From NCBI GenBank assembly GCA_030949555.1, contig JAUZSJ010000013.1, forward strand, positions 1-37,858: a DNA stretch of 37,858 nt, given 5' to 3'. Positions 26,548 to 35,653 of the stretch are shown here, one piece after another. This stretch comes from Persephonella sp. GTDB taxonomy: Bacteria > Aquificota > Aquificia > Aquificales > Hydrogenothermaceae. Within the stretch, counting starts at the first letter, position 1; each line of letters opens with the position of its first letter. Position numbers and translations under genes: made by a program. The notes below the pieces were generated by a model that worked only from the letters and a program-made list of their open reading frames with translations, ran no database searches and was not told the DNA's origin.

Positions 26548-28036
26548 TCACTGGATTTTTCTGCCATTTCTACTGCTTTTATCATAGCTTTTGCTTTGTT
26601 AACTGTTTCCTCGTATTCCTTTTCTGGAATTGAGTCTGCAACGATACCAGCACCAGCCTGTATAAATATTTCGTCTTTTCTTACAACAGCAGTTCTTATC
26701 GCAATAGCAGTGTCTAAGTTGCCGTCAAATGATATGTATCCTACAGCTCCAGCGTACGGACCCCTCTTGTCTGGTTCAAGCTCCTCAATAATCTGCATTG
26801 CCCTCACCTTTGGAGCACCGCTGACAGTTCCTACAGGAAATACAGATTTTAAAACATCAACAGGATGAAGCTTTTCTTTTAGCTTTCCAGATACGTCTGA
26901 TACAATATGCATAACGTGGGAGTAATGCTCAATATACATAAATCTTTCAACTTTTACAGTTCCTGATTTTGATACTTTTCCAACATCATTTCTTGCAAGG
27001 TCAACAAGCATCAGATGTTCAGCCTTTTCCTTTTCATCGCTTATCAGCTCTTCTGCAAGTTTCCTGTCTTCCTCTTCAGTTTTTCCCCTTGGCCGTGTTC
27101 CTGCTATAGGTTTTGTGAGTATTTTTCCATCCTTTACAGTTACAAGGATTTCTGGTGATGAGCCTATCAATTTAATATCCCTGAAATCAAGATAAAAGGT
27201 ATGGGGATGGATTTATTGTTCTGACGGCTCTATATACATTTATTGGTTTTGTTTTCAGTTTTTTTTCAAATCTCTGGGATATAACAACCTGTATAATGTC
27301 CCCTTCCCTTATGTAATGTTTGCATTTTTCTGTAGCTTTCAGGAAGTCTTCTTTTTTAAAATTTGAATGCCACTGTTTTAGATTTACAGACTTTATGTCT
27401 ATTACTGGTAGTCTGTCTAACTCTACCTCTCCAGACAATTTTTTTCTATACTTTTAATCCTGTTTACTGTCTCTTCGTAAATCTGTTTTATATCTCTTTT
27501 TTCATCAATAAATGCTGAAACAATTATTTTTATAGTTTTTTTAACGTTATCAAACGATACAACCTCATCACTGAGGAAAAAGAAAATGTCAGGCAGTTTT
27601 AGTGTATCTGGTTTTATATCTGGAACAGGTTCGTAAAAATGTATTATGTCATAACCTACGTACCCAACAAGTCCTCCCCAGAATGGAGGAAGTTCCGGTA
27701 GTTTTGCAGGTTTGAAACTTTTAAGTAAACTTTTGACCTCTTCTAATGGGTCTGTTGTTTTTTTATAGGATATCTTTCCGTTGTTATAGAAACTCAACAA
27801 AATCATCTTTTACTCTTAGATAGTATGGTAGGGAAGAGCCAATGAACGAATATCTTCCTATACTTTCACCCTGTTCAACACTTTCAAACAGGAAGTTAAA
27901 TCTCTCTGGAGAGTATATTTTTTTGAAACACTGAGAGGGGAGTGTCCACATCAGACAGAATCTCTGTATAAAGGGGAATAATATTGAATTCCTGTGCTAA
28001 CTTTTTGAACTCATCTACAGTTAGATTTACAGACAT
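26544..28036 (-). CDS. trpE: anthranilate synthase component I (several frameshifts)
   Basis: Converts chorismate and ammonia to anthranilate for tryptophan synthesis. Start ATG 28036 gives [29 protein letters not shown]. After a T7 break (about 27921) reading continues [43 protein letters not shown], then [25 protein letters not shown], and the catalytic half follow ([74 protein letters not shown]). PIAGTRPRG favours TrpE over the E. coli PabB form. Restored length is about 497 residues, normal for TrpE. Breaks lie near 27921, 27800, 27430 and 27180. No trpG is in the window. Confidence 0.9.
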
Positions 28037-28062
28037 CTTATTACCTTTTTTATTCTATTTTA

Positions 28063-28332
28063 TCAGGATGGAATGACTGCAACAAGCTCATAATCTTTGA
28101 CAGACACAATAACAATCCTGTCTTTGTTTCCACTGTTCATAATCATGATATTTATGACCTTTTTTTCAATTCCCCCTTCAATAGTTTCATTCAGCTCTTC
28201 AAGTATGAACTCCCAGTCAACAAAAATTTCTTCTCTTAACTTTGATAAAAGGGATGAAGCTGTTTGTATGTTTTCTGTGCTGGGAATCTCTAATGATATT
28301 AAACTATCATCTATCTCATGTATTATCACCAT
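28063..28332 (-). CDS. small conserved-looking protein upstream of trpE, function unknown
   Basis: An 89-residue, acidic, cytoplasmic protein (MVIIHEIDDSLISLEIPSTENIQTA...). It has alternating beta and helix character and no signal peptide or membrane helix. I do not recognise the family. It starts just below the hsp20 terminator and ends 26 nt before the trpE start on the same strand, so it is probably the first gene of a trpE unit. A regulatory or assembly role is possible but unsupported. Confidence 0.5.
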   Translation of the reverse strand: MVIIHEIDDSLISLEIPSTENIQTASSLLSKLREEIFVDWEFILEELNETIEGGIEKKVINIMIMNSGNKDRIVIVSVKDYELVAVIPS

Positions 28333-28345
28333 ACATTAATTTTAG

Positions 28346-28376
28346 AATAAAAAGAGGGGTGTAAAAACCCCCTCTC
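28346..28376 (-). terminator. intrinsic terminator after hsp20
   Basis: On the minus strand, AGAGGGGGT-TTTTAC-ACCCCTCT is followed by TTTTATTC, 3 nt after the hsp20 stop. It has a GC-rich stem and a U tract, so hsp20 is its own transcription unit. Confidence 0.8.
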
Positions 28377-28379
28377 TTA

Positions 28380-28835
28380 TTACTTCACTTCTACTTTAAC
28401 TTCTTTTTCTTCCACTGCCTTTGGTATCTCTACTTTCAGAATGCCGTTTTCAAATGTGGCTTTTGCCTCTTCTGTTTTTACTTCCACTGGAAGAGGTATT
28501 ACTCTTTCAAACACGCCGTAAAATCTTTCACTTCTGTAGTAGGTTTTTTCTTTTTCTTCCTCCTCTTTTTTCACCTCTCCCCTGATAACTACTGCGTTGT
28601 CTTTGATTTTTACCTCAACATCTTCTTTCTTCGCTCCGGGGATTTCAGCTTCAATAATCAGCTTATTGTCCTTTTCGTAGATATCAACCCGTGGATTCCA
28701 TGTAGCCACCTCAGCAATCTCACCGCTTTTGGTGTTGGAACAAGTTCCTGAAATACTTTATTTGGTTTCTTGCTCTATCCTTGCAAGCTCTCTGAATGGA
28801 TTCCATACAAATGTTGGTAAGTTTCTTCTTTCCAT
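28380..28835 (-). CDS. small heat-shock protein, HSP20/alpha-crystallin family (two frameshifts)
   Basis: ATP-independent chaperone that holds unfolding proteins. The crystallin domain is clear: NPRVDIYEKDNKLIIEAEIPGAKKEDVEVKI, then ERFYGVFERVIPLP, and the family motif ATFENGILKVEIPK. The tracked ORF begins inside the protein. Upstream, ATG 28835 with GGAGGTGAGG gives MERRNLPTFVWNPFRELARIEQET. After small indels near 28763 and 28735 it continues NKVFQELVPTPK, GEIAEVATWNPR. Restored length is about 150 residues, normal for the family. It is flanked by its own consensus promoter and terminator. Confidence 0.9.
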
Positions 28836-28876
28836 GATTCCTCACCTCCAATTTTATAATTTTGTTTATATAAAAT

Positions 28877-28904
28877 ATTATAATACTTTACTAAAATCTG
28901 TCAA
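28877..28904 (-). promoter_or_regulatory. consensus promoter of hsp20
   Basis: On the minus strand, TTGACA (28904-28899), a 16-nt spacer and TATAAT (28882-28877): both hexamers are perfect. The predicted start is near 28870 with a leader of about 35 nt. No CIRCE repeat is seen, so heat control, if any, is not by HrcA at this site. Confidence 0.8.
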
Positions 28905-28958
28905 GATGGTAAACCTTACATCATAAATCTGACAACAAAAAGTGTGATGTGAAGTGTT

Positions 28959-29531
28959 TTATAAGTTCAGTCTTTCGCTTTCAGGAATGTACCTGTAAAC
29001 AGGTATGTGCAGAGTGTCGCCGTTTCTTTCCTCTACAGTAAACTGACCGTGATAAACAGAATAAGATGCAAATGCTGTTCCTATTGATATTATTTCTTTC
29101 TGGAGTTTACTTCTGTCTAAAGAGAGCATCTCTGGTTTTACCATTATTCCTGCTTTAGGAAGGTTGTATATCCTCTGCTCTATCCCTTCTCTTGTTTTTA
29201 TAGGAAGGAGCTCTTTCCTGACTAACTGTTTGAAAAACAGGTCTGCATCAGTTTTAATCACTTTTTTTTCAGGTTTTTTAATCTCTTTTTCTCCGGGAGA
29301 AAACCCAAATATGTCCACCAGTTTTGACACTATGTCGTAGGCATTCTTTAACTGGCTTTCTTTAAACCATAATGAGAAGTTTACAGAAACAACTGTTGGA
29401 TTAATATGGTCAAGATACCACAAAAGCCCTTCCTTCCACAAATTTGTTATAGACAGAACCTGCCTGTTTTCGTTTATAGCTGCTGCTGTATATGTTCTGT
29501 CCTGATTACACTGAATTCCTAAAAAAAGCAT
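28959..29531 (-). CDS. uncharacterised protein, possibly RNase H-like fold (DUF429-like)
   Basis: A 190-residue cytoplasmic protein. The opening MLFLGIQCNQDRTYTAAAIN resembles the first beta hairpin of RNase H-like domains such as DUF429, and PTVVSVNFSLWFKE could be the second core strand. The expected catalytic Asp in strand 1 is not obvious (GIQ rather than GID), so nuclease activity is doubtful. A Lys/Glu-rich linker lies in the middle. It is the last gene of the fba-fbp-crcB run, 56 nt after the DUF190 gene. Confidence 0.5.
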   Translation of the reverse strand: MLFLGIQCNQDRTYTAAAINENRQVLSITNLWKEGLLWYLDHINPTVVSVNFSLWFKESQLKNAYDIVSKLVDIFGFSPGEKEIKKPEKKVIKTDADLFFKQLVRKELLPIKTREGIEQRIYNLPKAGIMVKPEMLSLDRSKLQKEIISIGTAFASYSVYHGQFTVEERNGDTLHIPVYRYIPESERLNL

Positions 29532-29587
29532 AACCTGACCTCTTTTTTAAACATGATACAGATAAGAGGAAAATTTTTTATGATGAT

Positions 29588-29914
29588 TTACACATATTTT
29601 ATAACTCTGACTTTTTCCAGCGTTATCAATCCTTTTGTTATAAACCCTTCAATCTCAGGGATAACCTTTTCAATCTTTTCCTTTCTGTCTACTGCTTCTA
29701 TCACTACAGGAAGGTCTCCTGAAAGGGTTAGAAGTCCTGCAGAGTGTATCCTACTTGATGCTCCATAACCCATTATTCCTCTCAAAACCGTTGCCCCGGC
29801 TATATCGTTTTCCTTTAGAGTTTCAACAATCTTTTTGTATGCTAATTTGCCGTTAATTCTGTCATTTTCACCTATAAATATTCTCAGTAGATATGCTTCC
29901 CCTTCTATTTTCAT
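29588..29914 (-). CDS. DUF190 protein paired with CrcB
   Basis: A 108-residue protein. YLLRIFIGENDRINGKLAYKKIVETLKENDIAGATVLRGIMGYG matches DUF190 closely, and LSGDLPVVIEAVDRKEKIEKVIPEI completes a PII-like alpha/beta fold. DUF190 genes are often adjacent to crcB, and a sensor or regulatory role in fluoride export has been suggested but not proven. It lies 8 nt downstream of crcB on the same strand. Confidence 0.87.
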   Translation of the reverse strand: MKIEGEAYLLRIFIGENDRINGKLAYKKIVETLKENDIAGATVLRGIMGYGASSRIHSAGLLTLSGDLPVVIEAVDRKEKIEKVIPEIEGFITKGLITLEKVRVIKYV

Positions 29915-29922
29915 CCTTCACC

Positions 29923-30297
29923 TCACATTAAGGCTCTTGCTATCACAAGTCCGCCAATACCTGCAGATATGGAAAGAATGTTGTTAAGCAGAATGTTTAT
30001 TACAGCTTTAATATACTCTCCATCCTGAAAAAGTGCTATTGTCTCATAAGAAAATGTTGAAAATGTTGTAAATGCTCCTAAAAAACCTACTGCAAAAAAC
30101 ATCCTCCACAGAGGGTCTATTGACAGTTTTTCAATGGTTAAGATAGTGAAAAACACTAAAATAAAAGAGCCTAAAGTGTTTACAACTAATGTTCCTGCTG
30201 GAAATGATACAGCTGAGTATTTGTTTACTGCTGAAGAGACTACAAATCTCAGGAGAGCCCCTAAAGCTCCTCCCAACATAACAGCTAAATAGCTCAT
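29923..30297 (-). CDS. crcB: CrcB/Fluc fluoride channel
   Basis: Small dual-topology fluoride channel that lowers cytoplasmic fluoride. Its 124 residues with four helices are the usual size. GGALGALLRFVVS, FPAGTLVVNTLGSF (conserved Asn) and GFLGAFTTFSTFSYE (central sodium and Phe-box region) are all present. It overlaps fbp by 4 nt, so it is co-translated with gluconeogenesis genes. Fluoride inhibits magnesium-dependent enzymes such as enolase and phosphatases, which may explain the pairing. No fluoride riboswitch is visible before it or before fba. Confidence 0.93.
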   Translation of the reverse strand: MSYLAVMLGGALGALLRFVVSSAVNKYSAVSFPAGTLVVNTLGSFILVFFTILTIEKLSIDPLWRMFFAVGFLGAFTTFSTFSYETIALFQDGEYIKAVINILLNNILSISAGIGGLVIARALM

Positions 30298-31259
30298 CCT
30301 ATAAACCCAAGGAGCTGATTTATCTCTTTTTTGCCACCTAAAAATACAGGTGTTCTCTGGTGAATGTCTGTAGGTTTTATGCTCAAGATGTCTGCTTTTC
30401 CATCTGTTGCTCTTCCACCTGCCTGCTCAATAATAAATGCCATTGGTGATGCTTCATACAGGAGTCTCAATTTTCCGCTGGTATTTTTTCTGTCTGCTGG
30501 ATAACCGAACATACCACCTTTTATAAGTGTTCTATGAACGTCAGCCACCATTGAGCCGATATATCTTGTTGTGTATCCTTCCTCTTTCAGAGTTTCTATG
30601 TAGTCCACTATCTTTGGCTCTGTCCATTTTTTTGCGTTTGCTTCATTTATTGAGTAGATTTTTCCTTTTTGTGGTATTTTCATGTCTGGATGGGAGAGGA
30701 GAAACATACCAACAGATGGGTCAAGGGTAAATCCATTAACGCCGTTTCCTGTTGTGAGAACAAACATAGTAGAAGAGCCGTATATAACATATCCTGCAGC
30801 AACCTGTTTGTATCCTTCCTGGAGGAAGTCTTCTTCTGTTCCTTTTACCCTTCTGTGTATGGAGAAGATAGTTCCTATGCTGATATTTACATCAACGTTT
30901 GATGAGCCGTCTAAAGGGTCAAAGGCTATCACATAATTTGCATCAACCCCTTGCGGTGGGTATATAGGTTCGTCTAACTCTTCAGATGCCAGGGCGTAAA
31001 ACTGACCACTGTCTGACAGGTGTTTTATAAGGATTTCGTTTGAAAGCTCGTCTAACTTCTGGACTTCTTCTCCCTGCACATTCACCTTTCCTGCCTGTCC
31101 TAATATGTTGGCAAGACCTGCCATTCTGACGTGGGATGCTATTATTTTTGTGGCAGATTCTATTGCTGTCAGGGCTATACTGAGAGAGCCTGTTGCCTGA
31201 GGGTATTTTCTCTCCTCTTCAAGTATAAATCTGTTCAGGTCAATACCTATTTTTGCCAT
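30294..31259 (-). CDS. fbp: fructose-1,6-bisphosphatase class I
   Basis: Gluconeogenic enzyme removing the 1-phosphate of fructose 1,6-bisphosphate. The 321-residue length is normal. FDPLDGSSNVDVNISIGTIF is the metal-binding core. YASEELDEP-type acidic metal ligands (YALASEELDEPIY) and GKLRLLYEASPMAFIIEQAGG (active-site region) are intact. It sits downstream of the class II aldolase in an autotroph-like gluconeogenesis operon. It overlaps crcB by 4 nt and starts 13 nt after the NTase-like gene. No frameshift. Confidence 0.95.
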   Translation of the reverse strand: MAKIGIDLNRFILEEERKYPQATGSLSIALTAIESATKIIASHVRMAGLANILGQAGKVNVQGEEVQKLDELSNEILIKHLSDSGQFYALASEELDEPIYPPQGVDANYVIAFDPLDGSSNVDVNISIGTIFSIHRRVKGTEEDFLQEGYKQVAAGYVIYGSSTMFVLTTGNGVNGFTLDPSVGMFLLSHPDMKIPQKGKIYSINEANAKKWTEPKIVDYIETLKEEGYTTRYIGSMVADVHRTLIKGGMFGYPADRKNTSGKLRLLYEASPMAFIIEQAGGRATDGKADILSIKPTDIHQRTPVFLGGKKEINQLLGFIG

Positions 31260-31272
31260 TTTTTCCCCCTTT

Positions 31273-31785
31273 TTAGTTTAGGGTTTCTTTTCTGAGCTGC
31301 TTAAATTTTATTACAGATTTTTTGTCTTTTAGATTCTGGAATATGTAATGAAAGTCTATAGCTGGTCCATAGGATTTGACAAGCATCTTTGTAAGCTCGC
31401 ATACAGTTTCATCTCCGGCAATACACTGTTTCATCATGTCTATCAGCAGGTCTTCAAGGGAAACAACATTCATTGTAAATCCTTCAGTTTCTATCTGGTT
31501 GAATGTTCCTGCTGGAATTATCTCAAAATTTTTGCTTATCTCTACAACTACATCTTCCCTTGTCCAGAAATCTCCCATCTGGGAGTATCCTAATTCTTTT
31601 AAGATTTTTGTCAGTAGAGGGATGTCAGGAAACAGGAGGGAGATGTTCCCGGAAGGATACATCCCCTGCGTATAAACAGTGAGAGCAAACTTTCCCACAA
31701 TAACAGGCTGGATTTTTGAACCAGCCTTTTTGAGCTCTGTGTATATTTCTTTTATTGCTCTTATCTGTTTATCTAAAAGGGTCAT
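31273..31785 (-). CDS. degenerate nucleotidyltransferase-like protein between fba and fbp
   Basis: A 170-residue protein. QPVIVGKFALTVYTQGMYPSGNISLLFPDIPLL has the layout of the nucleotidyltransferase G(G/K)xAL...G..R.T.DIDL signature, but the acidic metal residues are replaced (SLLF instead of DIDL). Catalysis is therefore doubtful. VVSLEDLLIDMMKQCI matches the later helix of such domains. It overlaps the aldolase stop by one base and precedes fbp by 13 nt, so it is fixed in the operon. A structural or regulatory role for the aldolase/FBPase pair is possible but unproven. Confidence 0.55.
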   Translation of the reverse strand: MTLLDKQIRAIKEIYTELKKAGSKIQPVIVGKFALTVYTQGMYPSGNISLLFPDIPLLTKILKELGYSQMGDFWTREDVVVEISKNFEIIPAGTFNQIETEGFTMNVVSLEDLLIDMMKQCIAGDETVCELTKMLVKSYGPAIDFHYIFQNLKDKKSVIKFKQLRKETLN

Positions 31786-33161
31786 TACTTTTTGAGCTCT
31801 CCGTATTCATATCTGACAGGTTTTACATATTTTTCAACAAGTTCTTTTGTGTTAAATACGTTCAGTTTTCCAAATAGGAACTCAAACTTTTTATACAGGG
31901 CATCTAATATTTTTTCCTTATACTCTTTATCTAAAGTCCACCACTGGTATTTAAACGGTCCAAAGCCTTTCTTTCTTGTTTTGTATATAAACTGCTCTTC
32001 TGTCCAGCCTTCTTTCCACTCATTTTTCAGATTTTTCTTCAGCCAGCTGTATATCTCATTTTTAAAATCTTCTGGTATCAGGTCATACATGATGTTCTGA
32101 AATCCCGTTGCCAGATGTATCTCACAGCAGTTGTTCTCTGGGAATTTGTCAAACAGCTCATCAGGAAGTGTAGATGCTCCATGCTGAACTGTTCCACCAA
32201 GTCCGTATTTTTCCCTTGCCACTTTGCCAATATCCCTCAGAACATTAAAGTCTAATTTTACCTCTGCTATTGTTCCGTCTGGAAGGGGAATTCCTCCGTG
32301 CTCTGTTCCAGTCTGGACAGACATCTTTGATATTCCTGCCATTTCTTCGGGGAGATTTTCAAGGTATCCTTCCATAAATGCTTCAAATTCTTCAACTGTT
32401 GAGTTTTTACCTCCTATGTGTCCAATCTCAGCTCCTACAGATACTGTGATGCCTTCTGGCTCTATCTGCCGTATAAACTGTGTCATTTTTGCTGTGCATA
32501 TGTAGTTGTGATACTGCTGCTCTTTCAGTGTTGGTTTTGAGTAATCAACTAATGTTGATGGGTCAATATCTATGTTGTAAAATCCTGCTTTTATTGCCTC
32601 TTCTGTAAGGTCTTTTATGGACTGGAGCTCTTTTTCCGGGTCCTCTGTATACTTTTTGGCATTGAACTGGAAGTGGTCTCCCTGAACAAATACAGGCCCT
32701 TTAAACCCTTCTTTTATGGCGGCTGCTAAAACACAGGCAGCATACTCTGAAGGTCTCTGGAATGTGTATCCAATTTCTGATTTTGCTATCTCAAATATGA
32801 ATGCTCCTACATTGTGGTTATTTGCCACTTTAAACATCTGTCTCGCAACATCATAAGTCATCCCTCTGATGTTTACAGCAGGGGTTGTTATGTTATCTAC
32901 TTCTCCTCTACCCATCGCCATGTAAAACTCATGTATAGAAGAAGGAACAGCTCCAAACTCGTTGGCTATCTTTCTTATCAGTTTTTTTGCCTTTTCTTTC
33001 AGTTCCTCTTCTTCAGCAAACACAGCTGTATAAATAAGGTCGTCAATAACGGTCTCCCTCAGTTTTTTTTCATCTTTTATTGATATACTTTTTCCGTCAC
33101 ACTCAACAGCTGAATGGACTATATCTTTAAGTTGCTCCTCAGATGTGGCTATTGTTGGCAT
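31785..33161 (-). CDS. fba: class II fructose-bisphosphate aldolase (long form)
   Basis: Zinc aldolase condensing triose phosphates to fructose 1,6-bisphosphate. Metal and substrate motifs are clear: VQGDHFQFN, SVGAEIGHIGGKNS, TGTEHGGIPLPDG and VQHGASTLP. At 458 residues it is about 100 longer than typical class II aldolases, with an N-terminal helical extension (1-95) and a C-terminal region with GFGPFKYQWW. It resembles the long aldolases of autotrophic bacteria more than E. coli FbaA. First gene of the fba-NTase-fbp-crcB-DUF190 operon. Upstream, TATAAT-like DNA and an AGGGGGT site precede the ATG. No frameshift. Confidence 0.88.
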   Translation of the reverse strand: MPTIATSEEQLKDIVHSAVECDGKSISIKDEKKLRETVIDDLIYTAVFAEEEELKEKAKKLIRKIANEFGAVPSSIHEFYMAMGRGEVDNITTPAVNIRGMTYDVARQMFKVANNHNVGAFIFEIAKSEIGYTFQRPSEYAACVLAAAIKEGFKGPVFVQGDHFQFNAKKYTEDPEKELQSIKDLTEEAIKAGFYNIDIDPSTLVDYSKPTLKEQQYHNYICTAKMTQFIRQIEPEGITVSVGAEIGHIGGKNSTVEEFEAFMEGYLENLPEEMAGISKMSVQTGTEHGGIPLPDGTIAEVKLDFNVLRDIGKVAREKYGLGGTVQHGASTLPDELFDKFPENNCCEIHLATGFQNIMYDLIPEDFKNEIYSWLKKNLKNEWKEGWTEEQFIYKTRKKGFGPFKYQWWTLDKEYKEKILDALYKKFEFLFGKLNVFNTKELVEKYVKPVRYEYGELKK

Positions 33162-33297
33162 CTAAACACCCCCTTAGGTTTCCTTTGAGAATAATTATAA
33201 CATTTTCCCGAATAGAAAATAGGTTGGTGACTTAATAAAGAAAGTTTAGATAGGGATTAGAAAAGGATAGCTACCTTAAGTCGATTTTCAACTTCTT

Positions 33298-34980
33298 TTA
33301 CTTTTTGTATTTTTTCAATAGAAATATTGAAATCATTTGAAATGGTGAATAGGAAAGAAAAACTTTATATTTCCAGAAGAATTGTGATATATATTTTCTT
33401 GCATTAATTATTATTCCCAATCTGCTTGTCTGATTAATTTTTAAAAGGTACCTGGCTTCCGGTTTTACATACATATATGAATAGGCATCAAATCCAATAT
33501 ATAACATAAGATTAAAAATACCATAAGTACTATTGTAGGTTCTTCCTGCCCCAAAGCTAATATCGAATTTTAATTTATTTCCGTTGTTATCCCTATTGAA
33601 ACCAATATACATTCCCCAACTAGGAGGGGTATGATATGGGGAGAAGCGGTATGGCAAAACTTCGGCTTTAAGAAGAGTGATATCATTAGCGTATATGTTG
33701 TTATGCTTATAGAATAATTCGCTTTTGAATAAAATATATTCCTTTTCTTGAAAATATGATTTATTATACGGATCAGTTAGTTCATTTGAAAATGCTGTTA
33801 TAGATACACCTGTTTTATTTTTAGTTGAAAAGATAAGAGAGACTTTTACTGAATTTGCTTCTTTCTAAAGGATTATACAAAATATAGTTTACTTTCGTTT
33901 CTTTATATTTTAAAGACATTATTCTGTTATAATCTGGATAAACGAATCTATGAGCACGAAATTTAAATTCATAATAATATCTTAAAGATTCTCTAAGGGT
34001 GTTGGTTAATTTTTCATAATCATAATTGTCTATTTTAAATGTAATAATTTTGTAGAATGTATCTTTCTCTTCAGGTGTCATTTTATTAACTAAGAGAATG
34101 ACGCGAATTATAGAAGGAGGAAGGACTGTTTGCTTTTTTATTTTTTTCTCGAGTATGTGTACTACATGAATTGGCAATAGTTTAGGATAAAGGTTTAAAT
34201 CTCTTCTATCGGGAATTTCTGGATCTATTACTTTGATTAAATCGTACATTCCTGTGGCGCAATTGTTGGAAACAAAATAATATTTTGTTTTAAACTTACC
34301 AAGTTCATATAGATGGTATATTAAAAAAGTTATTTTTTCCTTAGTATAGTCCAACCAGTATATAAATATAAATCTTTGTTCAACATCATTATAAATATAT
34401 TTCCGTTTGAAAAATGGTTCTCTTATATAGAATGCATCAAATTTGCCAGTTAAACCCTTATAAGAGTAAACCAAAAGTTTTTTTCGTGAGCTTTGGCGGC
34501 AAAATGTACGACTTCTGAGACAATTAAAGGTTGATTTTTATTTTTAAAAATTAACATAACATGACCAAATGAAGATTGAGGTGAGTTTAAGTATTCGGAA
34601 GAAAATACAATTCCGATTTCATCTTTTGGAAAGTTTTTTATGAATCTGGATATAGTCTGATGCAATTGTTTAGATTTGTTTCTGGTAAGGAGAAGTATTT
34701 TTTCAAGAATAGATATCTTGCAGGAAAATTGCAAATAGCTCTCTCTGTGATTCTTAGACCTAAAAGCTGATAAGGTCTCTTCTAACTCATTAAGTGGTGT
34801 TATATTGGGATATGATAGATAAAAGTGTTTCTCAATTTTGGCTTTGTTTTCCCAGTGTATTAAGGCTTTCCACTGGTTCGAAAAGGATATTTTTTTTAGT
34901 TTGTTAAGTTCGTCTGCTTTTATATTAGAAAATAGCAGTTGCACTAAGATAGTATATAATATAGCTTTTTTCAAAACCAT
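33298..34980 (-). CDS. DUF4105 envelope protein with barrel-like C-terminus (two frameshifts)
   Basis: ATG 34980 gives a signal peptide (MVLKKAILYTILVQLLFSNI) and is preferred to the tracked start at 35016. The DUF4105 core has LNSPQSSFGHVMLIF (Ser/His block) and YFVSNNCATGMYDLI (conserved NC). Reading breaks in the A7 run (about 34485), resuming LLVYSYKGLTGKFDAFY, and again in AAAA (about 33848), resuming KVSLIFSTKNKTGVSITAF. The last 170 residues are strand-rich (YRFSPYHTPPSWGMYIGF, LKFDISFGAGRTYNSTYG). Total length is about 560. DUF4105 includes the lipoprotein-modifying Lnb proteins, so an envelope acyl-transfer role is possible. Codons here are more AT-rich than in neighbours, hinting at transfer. 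Confidence 0.72.
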
Positions 34981-35015
34981 CTTATTACCACAATCTTGCA
35001 TATTTTTTAGATACA

Positions 35016-35045
35016 TTGTAATATAGAACTATAAAGTTTTAATAT
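35016..35045 (+). promoter_or_regulatory. promoter of the PEGA protein gene
   Basis: TTGTAA (35016-35021), an 18-nt spacer and TAATAT (35040-35045). The start near 35052 leaves a 12-nt leader with AAAGGGGGG as the ribosome site. The divergent DUF4105 gene begins just upstream. Confidence 0.5.
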
Positions 35046-35064
35046 CTCATAATAAAGGGGGGTT

Positions 35065-35445
35065 ATGATGAGGAAGGTTCTATTGGCGTCATTGGTAAGT
35101 GTCAATTTAGCTTTTGCGTCAGCTACTATTTTAAAAGGAACCTCTCAAAATGTCTCAATAACAACAGAACCTCCAGGAGCCACTGTTTATGTAGATGGTC
35201 AGGTTATGGGAACAACACCTGTTACTTTAAGTTTGCCTAAAAACAAATATCACAAAATAGCAGTAGAAAAAGAATGTTATCAGAGGGTTGAAGTTCCCCT
35301 TGGGAAAAAATATGACCCAATTGCTTTACTTAATATTTTTTGGGATTTGAGTACAACTGATTTTATAACTGGTGCTGCTTGGGAATATTCTCCAAATAGT
35401 TACCATATAAAGTTAAAGAAAAAGCCTGATTGCAAATCAAAATGA
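35065..35445 (+). CDS. secreted PEGA-domain protein
   Basis: A 126-residue protein with a signal peptide (MRKVLLASLVSVNLAFA). A PEGA domain follows: VSITTEPPGATVYVDGQVMGTTPVTLSLPKN. Two mature Cys residues (KECYQR, PDCKSK) could form a disulfide, and there is no lipobox. A hydrophobic middle (PIALLNIFWDL, FITGAAWEY) resembles the short membrane-associated hairpin of small PEGA lipoproteins. Function is unknown; PEGA folds are found in surface and stress-related envelope proteins. The ATG at 35065 or 35068 (MM) cannot be decided. It ends just before a strong terminator. Confidence 0.75.
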   Translation: MMRKVLLASLVSVNLAFASATILKGTSQNVSITTEPPGATVYVDGQVMGTTPVTLSLPKNKYHKIAVEKECYQRVEVPLGKKYDPIALLNIFWDLSTTDFITGAAWEYSPNSYHIKLKKKPDCKSK

Positions 35446-35452
35446 AATTTTA

Positions 35453-35487
35453 GGTATCCTTACCTTGGGATTGACGGTAAGGATACC
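35453..35487. terminator. 12-bp perfect inverted repeat, terminator after PEGA gene
   Basis: GGTATCCTTACC and GGTAAGGATACC are exact reverse complements with an 11-nt loop. A T-rich stretch follows (GTTACTTTCTTTATTTT). It probably ends the PEGA transcript. The 166 nt from here to the trmFO stop show no gene. Confidence 0.75.
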
Positions 35488-35653
35488 GTTACTTTCTTTA
35501 TTTTAATGTTCTTTAACGATATCAGATATAATGATTACATGTTTCAAGCTTTTGAATACCTTTTGGGAAGATTTAAATGTAATATATCTCCGACTTTGAT
35601 ATTTAAATATAATAATCCGGTTGATTTTTTAGACATAATTAGCAAGAGGTGTT

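Noticed and set aside
28836-28958. CIRCE or other heat-shock operator before hsp20
   Set aside because: No TTAGCACTC/GAGTGCTAA pair is present; only a consensus sigma70-type promoter is seen.
29915-33260. Fluoride riboswitch upstream of crcB or fba
   Set aside because: crcB overlaps fbp, so no room exists there. I could not find the riboswitch core before fba.
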